64,000 nucleotides of DNA. Origin: a virus. Of the stretch, positions 1 through 8,178 are shown piece after piece (the stretch's first letter is position 1; the number at the start of each line of letters is the position of its first letter). The notes beneath the pieces were generated by a model. The model was given only the letters and a program-made list of their open reading frames with translations. It ran no database searches and was not told where the DNA came from. A program made the position numbers and the translations under genes. The DNA lies in IMG/VR virus record IMGVR_UViG_3300036944_001324, positions 1-64,000 of that record. The stretch is one strand, 5' to 3'.

Positions 1-1
1 A

Positions 2-1588
2 GCGAACATGCAGTCCGGTCGTGCTGGCGCCTGCACGTCTTACTACAACATCTTCGACGTCGAAGCATCGGCCATCGCCCAGCTGCAAGATCCACGGGCT
101 CCAGAAGACAAGCGCAACCGCAAGATCCACTTCGCGGTGAGCTATCATGGCCTCTTCATGAAGAAGGCCGCCTTGAACGAAAACGTCTTCACGTTCAGCT
201 GCAAGACAGCTCCGGATTTGTTCGACGCCTTCTACGGTAAGGACCGCGCTCTCTTTGAGAGCCTCTACAACCGTTACGAGCAAGATCCCACATTCAAGAA
301 GAACTACGTCAACGCCCGTGACTTGCTGGTGATGACTGAGCAGCAAGGGCCGAACATCGGCACCCACTACGACTTCTTCGCCGACAACGCGAACGCCCAC
401 ACTCCGTTCTTGGAACCTATCTACAGTTCCAACCTCTGCCTCGAGATCATGGAAGTGACACATCCTTACAAGGATAGCGATCAACTCCACAAGGCCGAGT
501 ACCACGGGATCATCAAGTTCCTGGACGGCAACGGCCAAGAACAGACGATCGCCCAGAACACGCTTTGCTGGTTCATCAAGGACGGTCAAGCAGACCTCAG
601 CACCGAGTTCCCAGCTGGTGAATTGGAAGAAGGCGCATACGTCAAGACCATCTTCGGCGAATACTTCGTCGAGAAAATCTTGGTGCGTGACCAACAGCCC
701 GAAGTAGCTCTGTGCTCCCTGGCTGGTATCGTTGAGCCGAACATCCGTGACGACGCTCACTACGAGCACGCCATGTACTACGCTCAACGCATGATCGACT
801 ACTGTATCCACAACAGCAGCTACCCGTTCGCCCACATTGCCTTCACGGCCAAGAAGCGTCTGAACGCCGGCATTGGTCTGCTGGGTGCCGCCACCACGAT
901 GGCGCGCAAGAAGCTGCACTACGATACCCAAGAAGGCCTGAACCAGATCCACCGCATGGCCGAACGACACATGTACTTTGCGATCCGTTCTTCCATCCGT
1001 CTGGGCAAGGAACGCGGCAACGCTCCATGGATTCACAAGACACTCTGGCCTAAGGGCTGGTTGCCTATCGACACGTACAAGCGTGAAGTCGACGAGATCT
1101 GTAACGAGCCCCTGCACTACGACTGGGAAGCGGAACGCCGCGCCCTGATCGAGAACAAGGGCATGCGTTTCTCCTGCTTGGTAGCCCACATGCCTACGGA
1201 GAGCTCCTCCAAGGCTGCCGGTGTTCCCAATTCGTGGTACCCAGTCCGTATGATCAGCATGGCCAAGAGCGATGCGTTCAACATCATCGACTGGACCGCT
1301 ACGGATTCGGATCTGCTCGGCTCTGACTACCAACTGGCCTTCACGATCAAACCGAAGGACATGATCAAGGTCTACGCCGTGATCCAGAAGTTCACGGACC
1401 AAGGTATCTCTGCAGATATCTACATGGACCGTTCACGCACTTTGGATATTTCAGCCACTGACTTGGTGGAACACGTTCTTCTGATGCAGCGTCTCGGCCT
1501 CAAGAGCCGTTACTACGTCAACTCCAAGACCGACGACGCAGAATCTGCAAAAGCAGAAGCTTGCGGTTCTGGAGGATGTACTCTCTAA
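2..1588 (+). CDS. nrdA: Ribonucleoside-diphosphate reductase large subunit (class I), 5'-truncated
   Basis: Reduces ribonucleoside diphosphates to deoxyribonucleotides together with the NrdB radical subunit encoded just downstream. The frame is open from the window edge, so only the C-terminal part is seen (526 residues after the first ATG at 8). Counting from that ATG, SNLCLEI at 141-147 gives the catalytic Asn-Cys-Glu triad. C236 in the EVALCSL segment matches the second redox-active cysteine, HMPTESS matches the conserved phosphate-binding loop, and the C-terminus CGSGGCTL carries the Cys pair that re-reduces the site. Compared with E. coli NrdA from memory, the gap between the two active-site cysteines is about 92 residues instead of 23, so an insertion of about 69 residues is present. 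First gene of an apparent nrdA-nrdB-DHFR unit. Family assignment is firm; the role of the insert is unknown. Confidence 0.96.
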   Translation, partial: ANMQSGRAGACTSYYNIFDVEASAIAQLQDPRAPEDKRNRKIHFAVSYHGLFMKKAALNENVFTFSCKTAPDLFDAFYGKDRALFESLYNRYEQDPTFKKNYVNARDLLVMTEQQGPNIGTHYDFFADNANAHTPFLEPIYSSNLCLEIMEVTHPYKDSDQLHKAEYHGIIKFLDGNGQEQTIAQNTLCWFIKDGQADLSTEFPAGELEEGAYVKTIFGEYFVEKILVRDQQPEVALCSLAGIVEPNIRDDAHYEHAMYYAQRMIDYCIHNSSYPFAHIAFTAKKRLNAGIGLLGAATTMARKKLHYDTQEGLNQIHRMAERHMYFAIRSSIRLGKERGNAPWIHKTLWPKGWLPIDTYKREVDEICNEPLHYDWEAERRALIENKGMRFSCLVAHMPTESSSKAAGVPNSWYPVRMISMAKSDAFNIIDWTATDSDLLGSDYQLAFTIKPKDMIKVYAVIQKFTDQGISADIYMDRSRTLDISATDLVEHVLLMQRLGLKSRYYVNSKTDDAESAKAEACGSGGCTL

Positions 1589-1601
1589 CACAACGTCATA
1601 A

Positions 1602-1626
1602 AGCTCCGGGCTCAATACCCGGAGCT
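1602..1626 (+). terminator. Hairpin between nrdA and nrdB
   Basis: A perfect 9-bp stem (AGCTCCGGG / CCCGGAGCT) with a 7-nt loop sits 14 nt after the nrdA stop. It is preceded by ACGTCATAA, resembling the 5' arm of the recurrent punctuation hairpins. No U-tract follows, so it may be an attenuating or processing hairpin rather than a full terminator. Confidence 0.5.
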
Positions 1627-1652
1627 CTGAACAAAAAGATACCAAGTACATC

Positions 1653-2825
1653 ATGAACCAAATCATCACCCCCGTCAATGCAGCGGCCGCCATCATGGCT
1701 AACATGCAAACGCCGTACGAAACCAGCATTGACAAGAAAATCTTCAACTTCGAGAAGACGGACTACGCAGAACCTTCCTTGTTCTTCGGTCAGGCCAGCG
1801 GCCTCTTCGACACCATCAACCAACACTACCCACAGCTCAAGCGCCTGTACAGCCGCCTCAAGGTTCTGGACTGGGGTGAAACAGAATTCCCCTTCTCGCA
1901 GTGCAATCTGGAGTTCAAACGGATGAAGCCTGAAGTGGCGCGTCCGATGATCGTTCAGCTTGGCTGGCAGTGGGAGACTGACTCCATCGCGGCACGCACC
2001 ATCGCGCCGGTGATGTCCAACTTCCTGACCAACGACACAGCCTTCCGCATGTACCAACGTATTGGGGACAATGAAAGTACCCATGCGGCAACCTACGCCG
2101 AAATCGTGCGGTTCTCTTTTGATAACCCCACTGAAGTGATGGACAGCGTGCTCGGTATCAGCGAAAGCGCTCAGCGCCTGGAAACCGTCTCCAAGGTGTT
2201 TGCTGAAGCCTACAAGGCCGGTCTTGAACTCTCCTTGGGTATTCGCAAGCGTGATCAGGAGACGTTCAACATCTTCTTCATGTTCGTAGTCGCTTTGTTC
2301 ATGATGGAGCGCCTGCAATTCATGATCTCTTTTGGTATCACGTTCACCTACGCGCAGCACAGCCACTTCCTACCCATCGGCAAGGCCGTGCAAAAGATCT
2401 GCCAAGACGAGTATGAAATTCATGCTCTGGCAGGTGCTCACATGTACAACATCCTCATGGACACCGGAGAAGGCATCACTGCTAACTGGGCGTGCCGTGA
2501 TACCATTGTCAAGATGTTCAACGAAATCATGGCGGTGGAGCAAAAATGGCTCCCCTTCCTGCTCGCTGGCAACGAAGACCTCTTTGGCGTTACGCTGCGT
2601 GACTACCAGCAATGGGGTTACTTCTGCGCTGGTGATGTGGCTTCCGTCCTTGGCATCAAGACAGACTTCACAGTTCCAAAGACAGTGCCTATTGACTTCC
2701 TCAAGAACTGGATCAACATCTCGTCGATCCAAGCTTCTTTGCAGGAAGAAAAGAGCGCCGCTTACATGATCGGTGCAGTCATCCGTGACGACATCGGTAA
2801 AGTCTTCGACGTTACGGGCCTCTAA
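1653..2825 (+). CDS. nrdB: Ribonucleoside-diphosphate reductase small subunit (class I radical subunit)
   Basis: Ferritin-fold subunit that holds the diiron-tyrosyl radical cofactor for NrdA. 390 residues, close to the usual 350-400. Visible ligands are D110 (WETDS), E141 and H144 (NESTHAATY), E219 (MMER) and the pair in QDEYEIHA (E253 and H257). Y148 lies four residues after H144, the position of the radical tyrosine in E. coli R2, so a tyrosyl-radical (class Ia-like) enzyme is expected. The last ligand pair is spaced DEYEIH rather than the usual DExxH, an extra residue within the helix. It starts 64 nt after nrdA and is followed 8 nt later by DHFR, consistent with one operon. Confidence 0.96.
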   Translation: MNQIITPVNAAAAIMANMQTPYETSIDKKIFNFEKTDYAEPSLFFGQASGLFDTINQHYPQLKRLYSRLKVLDWGETEFPFSQCNLEFKRMKPEVARPMIVQLGWQWETDSIAARTIAPVMSNFLTNDTAFRMYQRIGDNESTHAATYAEIVRFSFDNPTEVMDSVLGISESAQRLETVSKVFAEAYKAGLELSLGIRKRDQETFNIFFMFVVALFMMERLQFMISFGITFTYAQHSHFLPIGKAVQKICQDEYEIHALAGAHMYNILMDTGEGITANWACRDTIVKMFNEIMAVEQKWLPFLLAGNEDLFGVTLRDYQQWGYFCAGDVASVLGIKTDFTVPKTVPIDFLKNWINISSIQASLQEEKSAAYMIGAVIRDDIGKVFDVTGL

Positions 2826-2833
2826 GGCTTGTC

Positions 2834-3337
2834 ATGAAGATCGGACTGATCTTTGCCAAAGGCACCAACGAGGCCTTTGGCTACAAGAACGCGCTTCCTT
2901 GGGGACGTAACAAGGAAGACATGAAGCACTTCGCTGACATCACCAAAGGTCACGCAGTGCTCATGGGGCGCAACACTTGGGAGAGTCTGCCAGAGGCTTA
3001 CCGGCCTTTGCCAGACCGCACCAACATCATCATGACCCATAGTCAGATGTTACTGCCTAAGGGCAACTTTCACGTATCTTCTTTTGAAGAAGCTATGGCT
3101 GTCGCTAAGTTCAGTCATCGCGATGAGCTCTGGCTCATCGGTGGTGCCAGCCTGTTGCAGTCACTCCAACACCATGCAAGTATTGCCATTGTCACAGAAA
3201 TCGATACAGCATGTACGTTCGATGTACAGGCTCCGGTTCTGGATAAAAGCTGGCAATTAAAAGACACATGCCCAGCATCATTTGAAGGCATAGGTCAGTT
3301 CGGTACCACGTACCGTTTCCACACCTACTGTCGCTGA
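2834..3337 (+). CDS. Dihydrofolate reductase
   Basis: NADPH-dependent reduction of dihydrofolate to tetrahydrofolate, needed to recycle the cofactor oxidised by the thymidylate synthase encoded at 55565-56722. 167 residues, the standard DHFR length. Recognisable blocks are the N-terminal strand MKIGLIFA, LPWGRNKEDMKHF (the conserved L-P-W with an acidic residue downstream), the NADPH-binding VLMGRNTWESLP, then NIIMT and the WLIGGASLL glycine pair. The gene begins 8 nt after nrdB and closes the nucleotide-reduction operon. A GC-rich repeat plus T-run at about 3346-3370 follows it. Confidence 0.93.
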   Translation: MKIGLIFAKGTNEAFGYKNALPWGRNKEDMKHFADITKGHAVLMGRNTWESLPEAYRPLPDRTNIIMTHSQMLLPKGNFHVSSFEEAMAVAKFSHRDELWLIGGASLLQSLQHHASIAIVTEIDTACTFDVQAPVLDKSWQLKDTCPASFEGIGQFGTTYRFHTYCR

Positions 3338-3370
3338 TACTCTGTCCGCTGCGCTTTGCCGCGCTTTTTA

Positions 3371-3412
3371 ACTACCTCGGTGCTTCGGCACTGGGGTAGT
3401 CTTTTTATGCTG
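3371..3412 (+). terminator. Hairpin plus TTTATGCTGT element
   Basis: The stem ACTACC..GTGC / GCAC..GGTAGT with a TTCG tetraloop (3371-3400) is followed by CTTTTTATGCTGT. It separates the DHFR operon from the oxygenase gene. The ATG of the next gene lies only about 9 nt beyond TTTATG, so if TATG is a promoter the message would be nearly leaderless. Confidence 0.8.
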
Positions 3413-3417
3413 TAAAA

Positions 3418-4266
3418 ATGAACTACCAACCTTTTACACCCAAAACCCATCAAGAGCTCGCTCAATTGCTGGTGGACTCCAATAACCCCGCTGTCTGTAT
3501 CCAGCACTTTTCCAACGAGGGCTACGACCCCGATGAGATACAAAGCCAAATTACCAGCTTGATCAATCAGACGTCGTTGGTTGGTCGAACGCTGCGGGTA
3601 GGGGACGCAGCCATGCCGGTGAACAACCTGTGCCCGCAACCTACCGTGGAAAACGGTGTGTTTAAAACACCGCACGGTGCACGCATTCTTTTTGAGATGC
3701 AAGACCCCCACATCGTCCTGTACGATAACTTCATCACTCCGCTGGAATGCGATCAACTCATTGCGTTGTGCGCTGAACGCTTCAATCGTTCTTTGGTGGT
3801 CGGTGGTCCTGGTGAGACAGTGGCTGATACCCGGTCCTCACAGACAGCTCACCTTGCCATCGGGCAAGATCCGTACGTCAAGGCTTTGGAAGCCCGTATT
3901 GCCGAAACAGTTCACTGGCCTACTCTCAAAGCAGAGTCCTTGCAAATTATCAAGTATGAGCCAGGCCAGGAATACCAACCACACTACGACTTCTTCGAAT
4001 ACACCGAAGCAAGTCCTTATCTGGTCTCGCCTGGCTTTCAGCGAACAGCGACCATGATCTTGTACCTCCAGGAGCCTGAGGCAGGAGGAGCAACCAGTTT
4101 CCCTCGTCTTCGTCTGAAGGTACCTGCTCGCCGCGGACAGGCACTGTTCTTCAGTTACCCCACCCCAAATATCAACCACCAAACCCTGCACGGTGGTGAC
4201 CCAGTTATCGAAGGTGTGAAGATCATCGCAACAAAATGGTTCAAGACACTCCAGCACGGATGTTGA
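3418..4266 (+). CDS. 2-oxoglutarate/Fe(II) oxygenase, prolyl-4-hydroxylase-like
   Basis: Belongs by pattern to the prolyl-4-hydroxylase branch of the 2OG-Fe(II) dioxygenases, which hydroxylate protein side chains. 282 residues. The double-stranded beta-helix core is at roughly 98-276. The iron ligands are H189 and D191 (QPHYDFF) and H258 (LHGGDPV), and K268 in EGVKII is the expected 2-oxoglutarate-binding lysine. AGGATSFP and GQALFF are further family blocks. The first ~95 residues precede the catalytic domain and have no recognised motif. The start is the first ATG after the punctuation hairpin and lacks a clear Shine-Dalgarno sequence. The substrate cannot be read from sequence: a virion or host protein is likelier than a free amino acid, but this is inference. 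Confidence 0.88.
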   Translation: MNYQPFTPKTHQELAQLLVDSNNPAVCIQHFSNEGYDPDEIQSQITSLINQTSLVGRTLRVGDAAMPVNNLCPQPTVENGVFKTPHGARILFEMQDPHIVLYDNFITPLECDQLIALCAERFNRSLVVGGPGETVADTRSSQTAHLAIGQDPYVKALEARIAETVHWPTLKAESLQIIKYEPGQEYQPHYDFFEYTEASPYLVSPGFQRTATMILYLQEPEAGGATSFPRLRLKVPARRGQALFFSYPTPNINHQTLHGGDPVIEGVKIIATKWFKTLQHGC

Positions 4267-4328
4267 AATCTTTATGACGTCCTATATGGACAGCCTAATT
4301 TTCAACTTTCTTATGTGAGAGTCTCTCT

Positions 4329-5960
4329 ATGAAACAATCTGTGCTCTCGTCTCTGGGTCTGACTCATGTAGTCACCGAGAGCGAACAAGTCTTGGCTGCG
4401 CCCGTCAGCCAGATCCCCACTCCTATCGAAGTGACACCTGAGATCATCGAAGAAGTCGCTAAGGTGGCTCACGAAGCCAACCGCGGCATCAGTGAAGGCA
4501 CGCCTTTGTCGTGGGATGACAGTACCGACGAGATTCGCCAAAGCGCCATCGATGGCGTGCAAGCGATCGTCAACGATCCGACCATGACGCCTGAGAAGTC
4601 GCACAACAACTGGATGCGCTGGAAGGAGTCGAATGGCTGGGTCTTTGGTGAAGTCAAAGACGAAGAAGCCAAGACCCATCCCTGCATGGTTCCATACAAC
4701 GAACTGCCTGAAGACGAACGCGTCAAAGACCAAGTGTTCGTGGACACCGTCAAATCGGAGCTGATGAAGTACAAAGCTTCCGATGTCAGCGAAAACGACA
4801 TTCCTTCCCCGATCAACGAACAAGCAGTTCCATCGGAGAGCGATATCGATGAAACCACGATGGCGCTGGAAACACTCCTGGCGGCAGCTGACTTGCTGGA
4901 AAATACGCCTGACGAAGGCATGAACTCCACCAATGCCGAACTGGTGGAGACGATGCTTGCTACTGCTGTTGGTCCTCTGCAAGCCAGCTATGCGGTGCCT
5001 TCAGCCGAGTCGTACAAACACGGCAAGGTAGCGTCGCTCAAGAGCTTCGCCAAAGAAGGCATCATGGAACGCGCCACCGCCATCGTTGCCAAGCTGATGG
5101 AAATGGTCAAACGCATCGTTGCGTTCGTTACCGTCTGGGTGAAAGCTGCATTCAACGAACTCGAACGCGCCAAGGCTTATCTGCTGTACGTGCGTCGTCA
5201 GATCCAGAAATACCGCAACACCAACAAAACTGGTCCGGTTCTGACTACTGAGCGGATGCGTGGCATGACAGCTCCTTCCAACCAATCTGTCAAGGTTGGA
5301 TCTGACTTGGCGAGCAACGCCATCACGATGCTCGGTGAGATGTCCACGCGTTTCGTTACGCTGTCTCGTTTCGCTGGCTCCATGTTCAAAGAAACCGCGG
5401 ACAGCGTTACGGGTGAGTTCAAAGGTTCACACCTGATCAACAACATCTACACCGCTTTGGACAGCCTGGGAGGAACCCTTCACCAGTCCGGTACCAAGGC
5501 TTTCATTCTCTCGTCGAGTGGCTTGGGATGGCGTGAAGGAGGGTTGGTTGCGCAAGGTCAATCCGTACCAGTTGACGTTACGGATATCTACTTCCTGTCA
5601 GGTCAGATCGCGGGTTACCAAGCGCAGACCGAAATCACTGGCCTGTCGTTCTCCGACGCTGACCGTTTCCTGTCACAGTTCGGTCAGATCGTGTCCGTGA
5701 TTGAAACCCACCTGCGAACCATCTCGCAGTATGCTGCTTCTCTGTCCAAGGTCCAGACCATCTTGGAATCCGTGCAGCGCGCCGGTAGCTCGGAGCAACA
5801 TGGCGCCGCTCGCAACAAAGCCAAGTTGCGTGAAATCCGCATGACACTCAAGATGGGTCGCGCTTTGGCCAAAGCTGCGATGCACGTCAAGAGTACGACG
5901 ACTGACGCCATGATTGGCGCGGTTTCTCTGGTCAATCAGTCATCCAAGAACTGGTCGTAA
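4329..5960 (+). CDS. Inner virion-type protein with RyR domain
   Basis: 543 residues. It shares architecture with four paralogs (6025, 34986, 36790, 38218): an acidic N-terminal region, an S/A-x-E site (PSAE, 225-227), a second A-K-E at 241-243, a helix rich in aromatic and hydrophobic residues (about 250-290), then a long mixed C-terminal domain. In phiKZ-type phages such acidic proteins are packaged in the head and cut by the prohead protease after S/A-x-E. Unique here is a RyR domain at about 61-147, recognisable from NNWMRWKESNGWVFGE, THPCMVPYNELPEDER and the final VKD. RyR modules are ligand-binding domains named after ryanodine receptors and occur in several phage proteins. Membership in the inner-protein family and the RyR call are pattern-based; the function of the RyR part is unknown. 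Confidence 0.8.
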   Translation: MKQSVLSSLGLTHVVTESEQVLAAPVSQIPTPIEVTPEIIEEVAKVAHEANRGISEGTPLSWDDSTDEIRQSAIDGVQAIVNDPTMTPEKSHNNWMRWKESNGWVFGEVKDEEAKTHPCMVPYNELPEDERVKDQVFVDTVKSELMKYKASDVSENDIPSPINEQAVPSESDIDETTMALETLLAAADLLENTPDEGMNSTNAELVETMLATAVGPLQASYAVPSAESYKHGKVASLKSFAKEGIMERATAIVAKLMEMVKRIVAFVTVWVKAAFNELERAKAYLLYVRRQIQKYRNTNKTGPVLTTERMRGMTAPSNQSVKVGSDLASNAITMLGEMSTRFVTLSRFAGSMFKETADSVTGEFKGSHLINNIYTALDSLGGTLHQSGTKAFILSSSGLGWREGGLVAQGQSVPVDVTDIYFLSGQIAGYQAQTEITGLSFSDADRFLSQFGQIVSVIETHLRTISQYAASLSKVQTILESVQRAGSSEQHGAARNKAKLREIRMTLKMGRALAKAAMHVKSTTTDAMIGAVSLVNQSSKNWS

Positions 5961-5971
5961 TTCTCTGAACC

Positions 5972-6010
5972 AATCCCGTTCTCACGAGCGGGGTTCCTCT
6001 TTTTCTTTTT
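5972..6010 (+). terminator. Intrinsic terminator after RyR virion gene
   Basis: The stem AATCCCG / CGGGGTT (5972-5995) is followed by CTCTTTTTCTTTTT, a classical Rho-independent arrangement. Unlike most terminators in this window it lacks the TTTATGCCGT decamer. Confidence 0.8.
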
Positions 6011-6024
6011 CGGATATTCTAATC

Positions 6025-7335
6025 ATGAGCATTTTTCGTAAACTGGGTCTGGAAAGCACAGTAATTCCTGAAGAAGGTTTGCCCGTTCAAACACCGACAC
6101 CTGAACAAACTCCGGAGCCAACTCAGGCACCTGCTCCCGCCCCAACAGTAACCGGCAATGTTGATGGTGGCGACAGCGGTGTCAACCTCGAGTCCGACGC
6201 TGAAAGCATGCAGCTCGAAGCTGAAGCCGAAACCATGGAAGGCGAAGGCAATGACATCGGTCTGGCAGGCGCTGACATCTCCAAAGCCCTGATCACGCTG
6301 GAGAACATCTCCACCATCTTGGCCAAAGCCCCGGATGAAGAGATCAACGAAACCACTGCAGCGATCGTTGACGCCGCCATCCAGGACATCAACAGCCGCT
6401 TCGACATCGAGAACGCCAAGGAAATCTCGATCGAGTTCTTCCAAGTGCAGGGCGCCAAACAGTACCGCCATAGCGCTAACGAGGCGATCAACGAACGCCT
6501 GGAACAACTCAAGAAAGCAGCCTACGCCGTGGTCGAGAAGATCATCGGTTGGATCAAGCAGTTCTGGAGCTGGCTGACCGCCACCCACAAGAGCACCAAG
6601 AAGAAGTTGGAAGCCGCCATCGCCGCTGCCAAGAACATCACTGTGGATGCCACCGTCACTTTGCCGAAGTACCAAGCAGACCGTCTGGCTTCTGGCGACC
6701 TGGTCGCTTCGACGGTGATCAACAACGGCCGCACGCTCGAAGCAGTGTGCCACAGCTCGACTTTGTTCATCAAGAACGCTTTCCCGAAAGTGATCGGCGC
6801 GCAAATCGCTTTTGTTCTGCGTGAAGAAGGTGTGCATCTGGCCAAGATGTGCTTTGGTAACTTCAAGTCGGCAGGTGACGCGTACGTTCTGTACAGCGGT
6901 ATCGCCGGCCGTCACGTGGAAGTGGACTTCAGTGGCGATGATCCACGCAGTGCCTTCAAGGTGAACGTCTCCAAGGTCTCTTCGGAACGCGGTAGCAACG
7001 AACTGACACTGAAGGAACATGACGTTGACGTGCTGTGTCAGCAGGCTACCCGCACGCTGCAAGCCAGCACGCTTGGCTACGACGAGTGCATGTCCATGAT
7101 TCGCAAGCTCGAAGCATGGCGTGGTTCGGTTGGCGCTGCTGTGGGTGGTCTCGTGTCTCAACGCATCGCTCTCTTGAATAACTACTCTGCAGCGGTGTCC
7201 ACCCTGAGCTCTGTAGGCTACACCGAAGCGCTGCGTTACGCCGATGCAGTGGTTGGCGTTTTGAACGCATACACGAAGGCAGCCAAGCCTGGTAACGATC
7301 TGACCCCCAACACCAACACCCCCCTTCTCAACTAA
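6025..7335 (+). CDS. Inner virion-type protein, paralog
   Basis: 436 residues from ATG 6025, chosen because the upstream in-frame part overlaps the preceding gene and its terminator. Residues ~15-80 are acidic and Pro/Glu/Thr-rich. Then come an S-I-E site at 135-137 (EISIEFF) and an A-N-E at 151-153, followed by an amphipathic helix with several tryptophans (IIGWIKQFWSWL, about 170-181), the layout of its paralogs at 4329, 34986, 36790 and 38218. By analogy with phiKZ-type inner-body proteins, the N-terminal acidic propeptide would be removed inside the prohead. The C-terminal 250 residues are not recognisable. The gene follows the RyR-containing paralog and precedes a punctuation hairpin, so the pair forms a small structural island away from the main virion block. 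Confidence 0.72.
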   Translation: MSIFRKLGLESTVIPEEGLPVQTPTPEQTPEPTQAPAPAPTVTGNVDGGDSGVNLESDAESMQLEAEAETMEGEGNDIGLAGADISKALITLENISTILAKAPDEEINETTAAIVDAAIQDINSRFDIENAKEISIEFFQVQGAKQYRHSANEAINERLEQLKKAAYAVVEKIIGWIKQFWSWLTATHKSTKKKLEAAIAAAKNITVDATVTLPKYQADRLASGDLVASTVINNGRTLEAVCHSSTLFIKNAFPKVIGAQIAFVLREEGVHLAKMCFGNFKSAGDAYVLYSGIAGRHVEVDFSGDDPRSAFKVNVSKVSSERGSNELTLKEHDVDVLCQQATRTLQASTLGYDECMSMIRKLEAWRGSVGAAVGGLVSQRIALLNNYSAAVSTLSSVGYTEALRYADAVVGVLNAYTKAAKPGNDLTPNTNTPLLN

Positions 7336-7345
7336 TCATTGAGCC

Positions 7346-7391
7346 GACGGCATAAGAAGGAAGCTTACGGGCTTCCTTCTTTTATGCTGCC
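7346..7391 (+). terminator. Punctuation hairpin with mirrored GACGGCATAA/TTTATGCTGCC arms
   Basis: A long stem: GACGGCATAAGAAGGAAGC pairs with GCTTCCTTCTTTTATGCTGCC around a 6-nt loop. It is one of the clearest examples in which the conserved decamer forms the outer part of the stem. It lies between an inner virion gene and the dCTP deaminase gene. Confidence 0.85.
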
Positions 7392-7466
7392 TAGACAGTT
7401 TTTATTCATACCAAATCAATGGTGTGTTAACTATTTCTACCCATTCGAATACCGAAGGATTTTCTC

Positions 7467-8177
7467 ATGCTGATGTCTGATATCTGGATCAAGGAGCAGT
7501 GTCTCAATAAGGACCGTCCGATGATCACCCCTTTTTATCAAGAATCGATCTCTCACGTGGTCAACGATGTCACGCGCAATCCGCTCGGCGGTCTGATCGC
7601 CAACACCGTTAACACGACGAGCTACGGTCTGTCGTCCTACGGCTACGACTTGAGTCTTGGCAACAAATTCAAAATCTTGCGTTCTGTCAGTGACTTCTAT
7701 CGAGACGAAGTCACTGGTCGTCTGTACGATCGCGACCCCAACGTCATTTACAACGATGGCAAAGGCGCACAAGAAATTGAAATTGATCCCTGCAATTTCA
7801 ACCCACTTCTGTTCCGGGATGTAGAAGTCAAGGACGGCGAGAAGGTGGTCATTCCACCCCGTGGTTTTGCGCTCGGCGTGGTTGGGAACCATCTGGACCT
7901 GCCAGATGACATCATGGGTGTTTGCATGGAGAAATCTACCATTGCCCGTACCGCCATCGAAGTGACGGTCACTCCAGTGGAAGCAGGCTGGCGTGGTTAC
8001 CTCACTCTCGAGATCTGCAACAAGACCGACTACCCGGCAGTTCTGACCGCGGGCATGGGTATCACACAGCTGATGTTCTTCAAGGGTGACCAACCTTGCT
8101 CCGTTCCGTACCATGCGCGCAACGGTAAGTACCAAGATCAACCCGCAGAACCCGTGATTGCACGGATGAAGGATTGA
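7467..8177 (+). CDS. dCTP deaminase / dUTPase-superfamily protein
   Basis: Likely converts dCTP to dUTP (and ammonia) in the route to dTMP, feeding the phage thymidylate synthase. 236 residues, longer than the usual ~190. Family blocks are SSYGYDLSLG (56-65), EKSTIAR (155-161, compare KSSLAR of E. coli Dcd) and AGWRGYLTLEI (173-183). E182 is at the position of the catalytic glutamate, and a C-terminal Gly/Gln segment follows (GMGITQLMF). An insertion between the first two blocks (about 80-125) accounts for the extra length. An AAGGA ribosome-binding site lies about 8 nt upstream of ATG 7467. A bifunctional deaminase/dUTPase is also possible and cannot be distinguished here. Confidence 0.85.
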   Translation: MLMSDIWIKEQCLNKDRPMITPFYQESISHVVNDVTRNPLGGLIANTVNTTSYGLSSYGYDLSLGNKFKILRSVSDFYRDEVTGRLYDRDPNVIYNDGKGAQEIEIDPCNFNPLLFRDVEVKDGEKVVIPPRGFALGVVGNHLDLPDDIMGVCMEKSTIARTAIEVTVTPVEAGWRGYLTLEICNKTDYPAVLTAGMGITQLMFFKGDQPCSVPYHARNGKYQDQPAEPVIARMKD

Positions 8178-8178
8178 A

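Noticed and set aside
6019-7161. 380-codon open frame on the minus strand opposite the inner virion gene
   Set aside because: His/Val/Asp-rich composition typical of antisense frames under biased codon use; the plus-strand gene has family features and a terminator.
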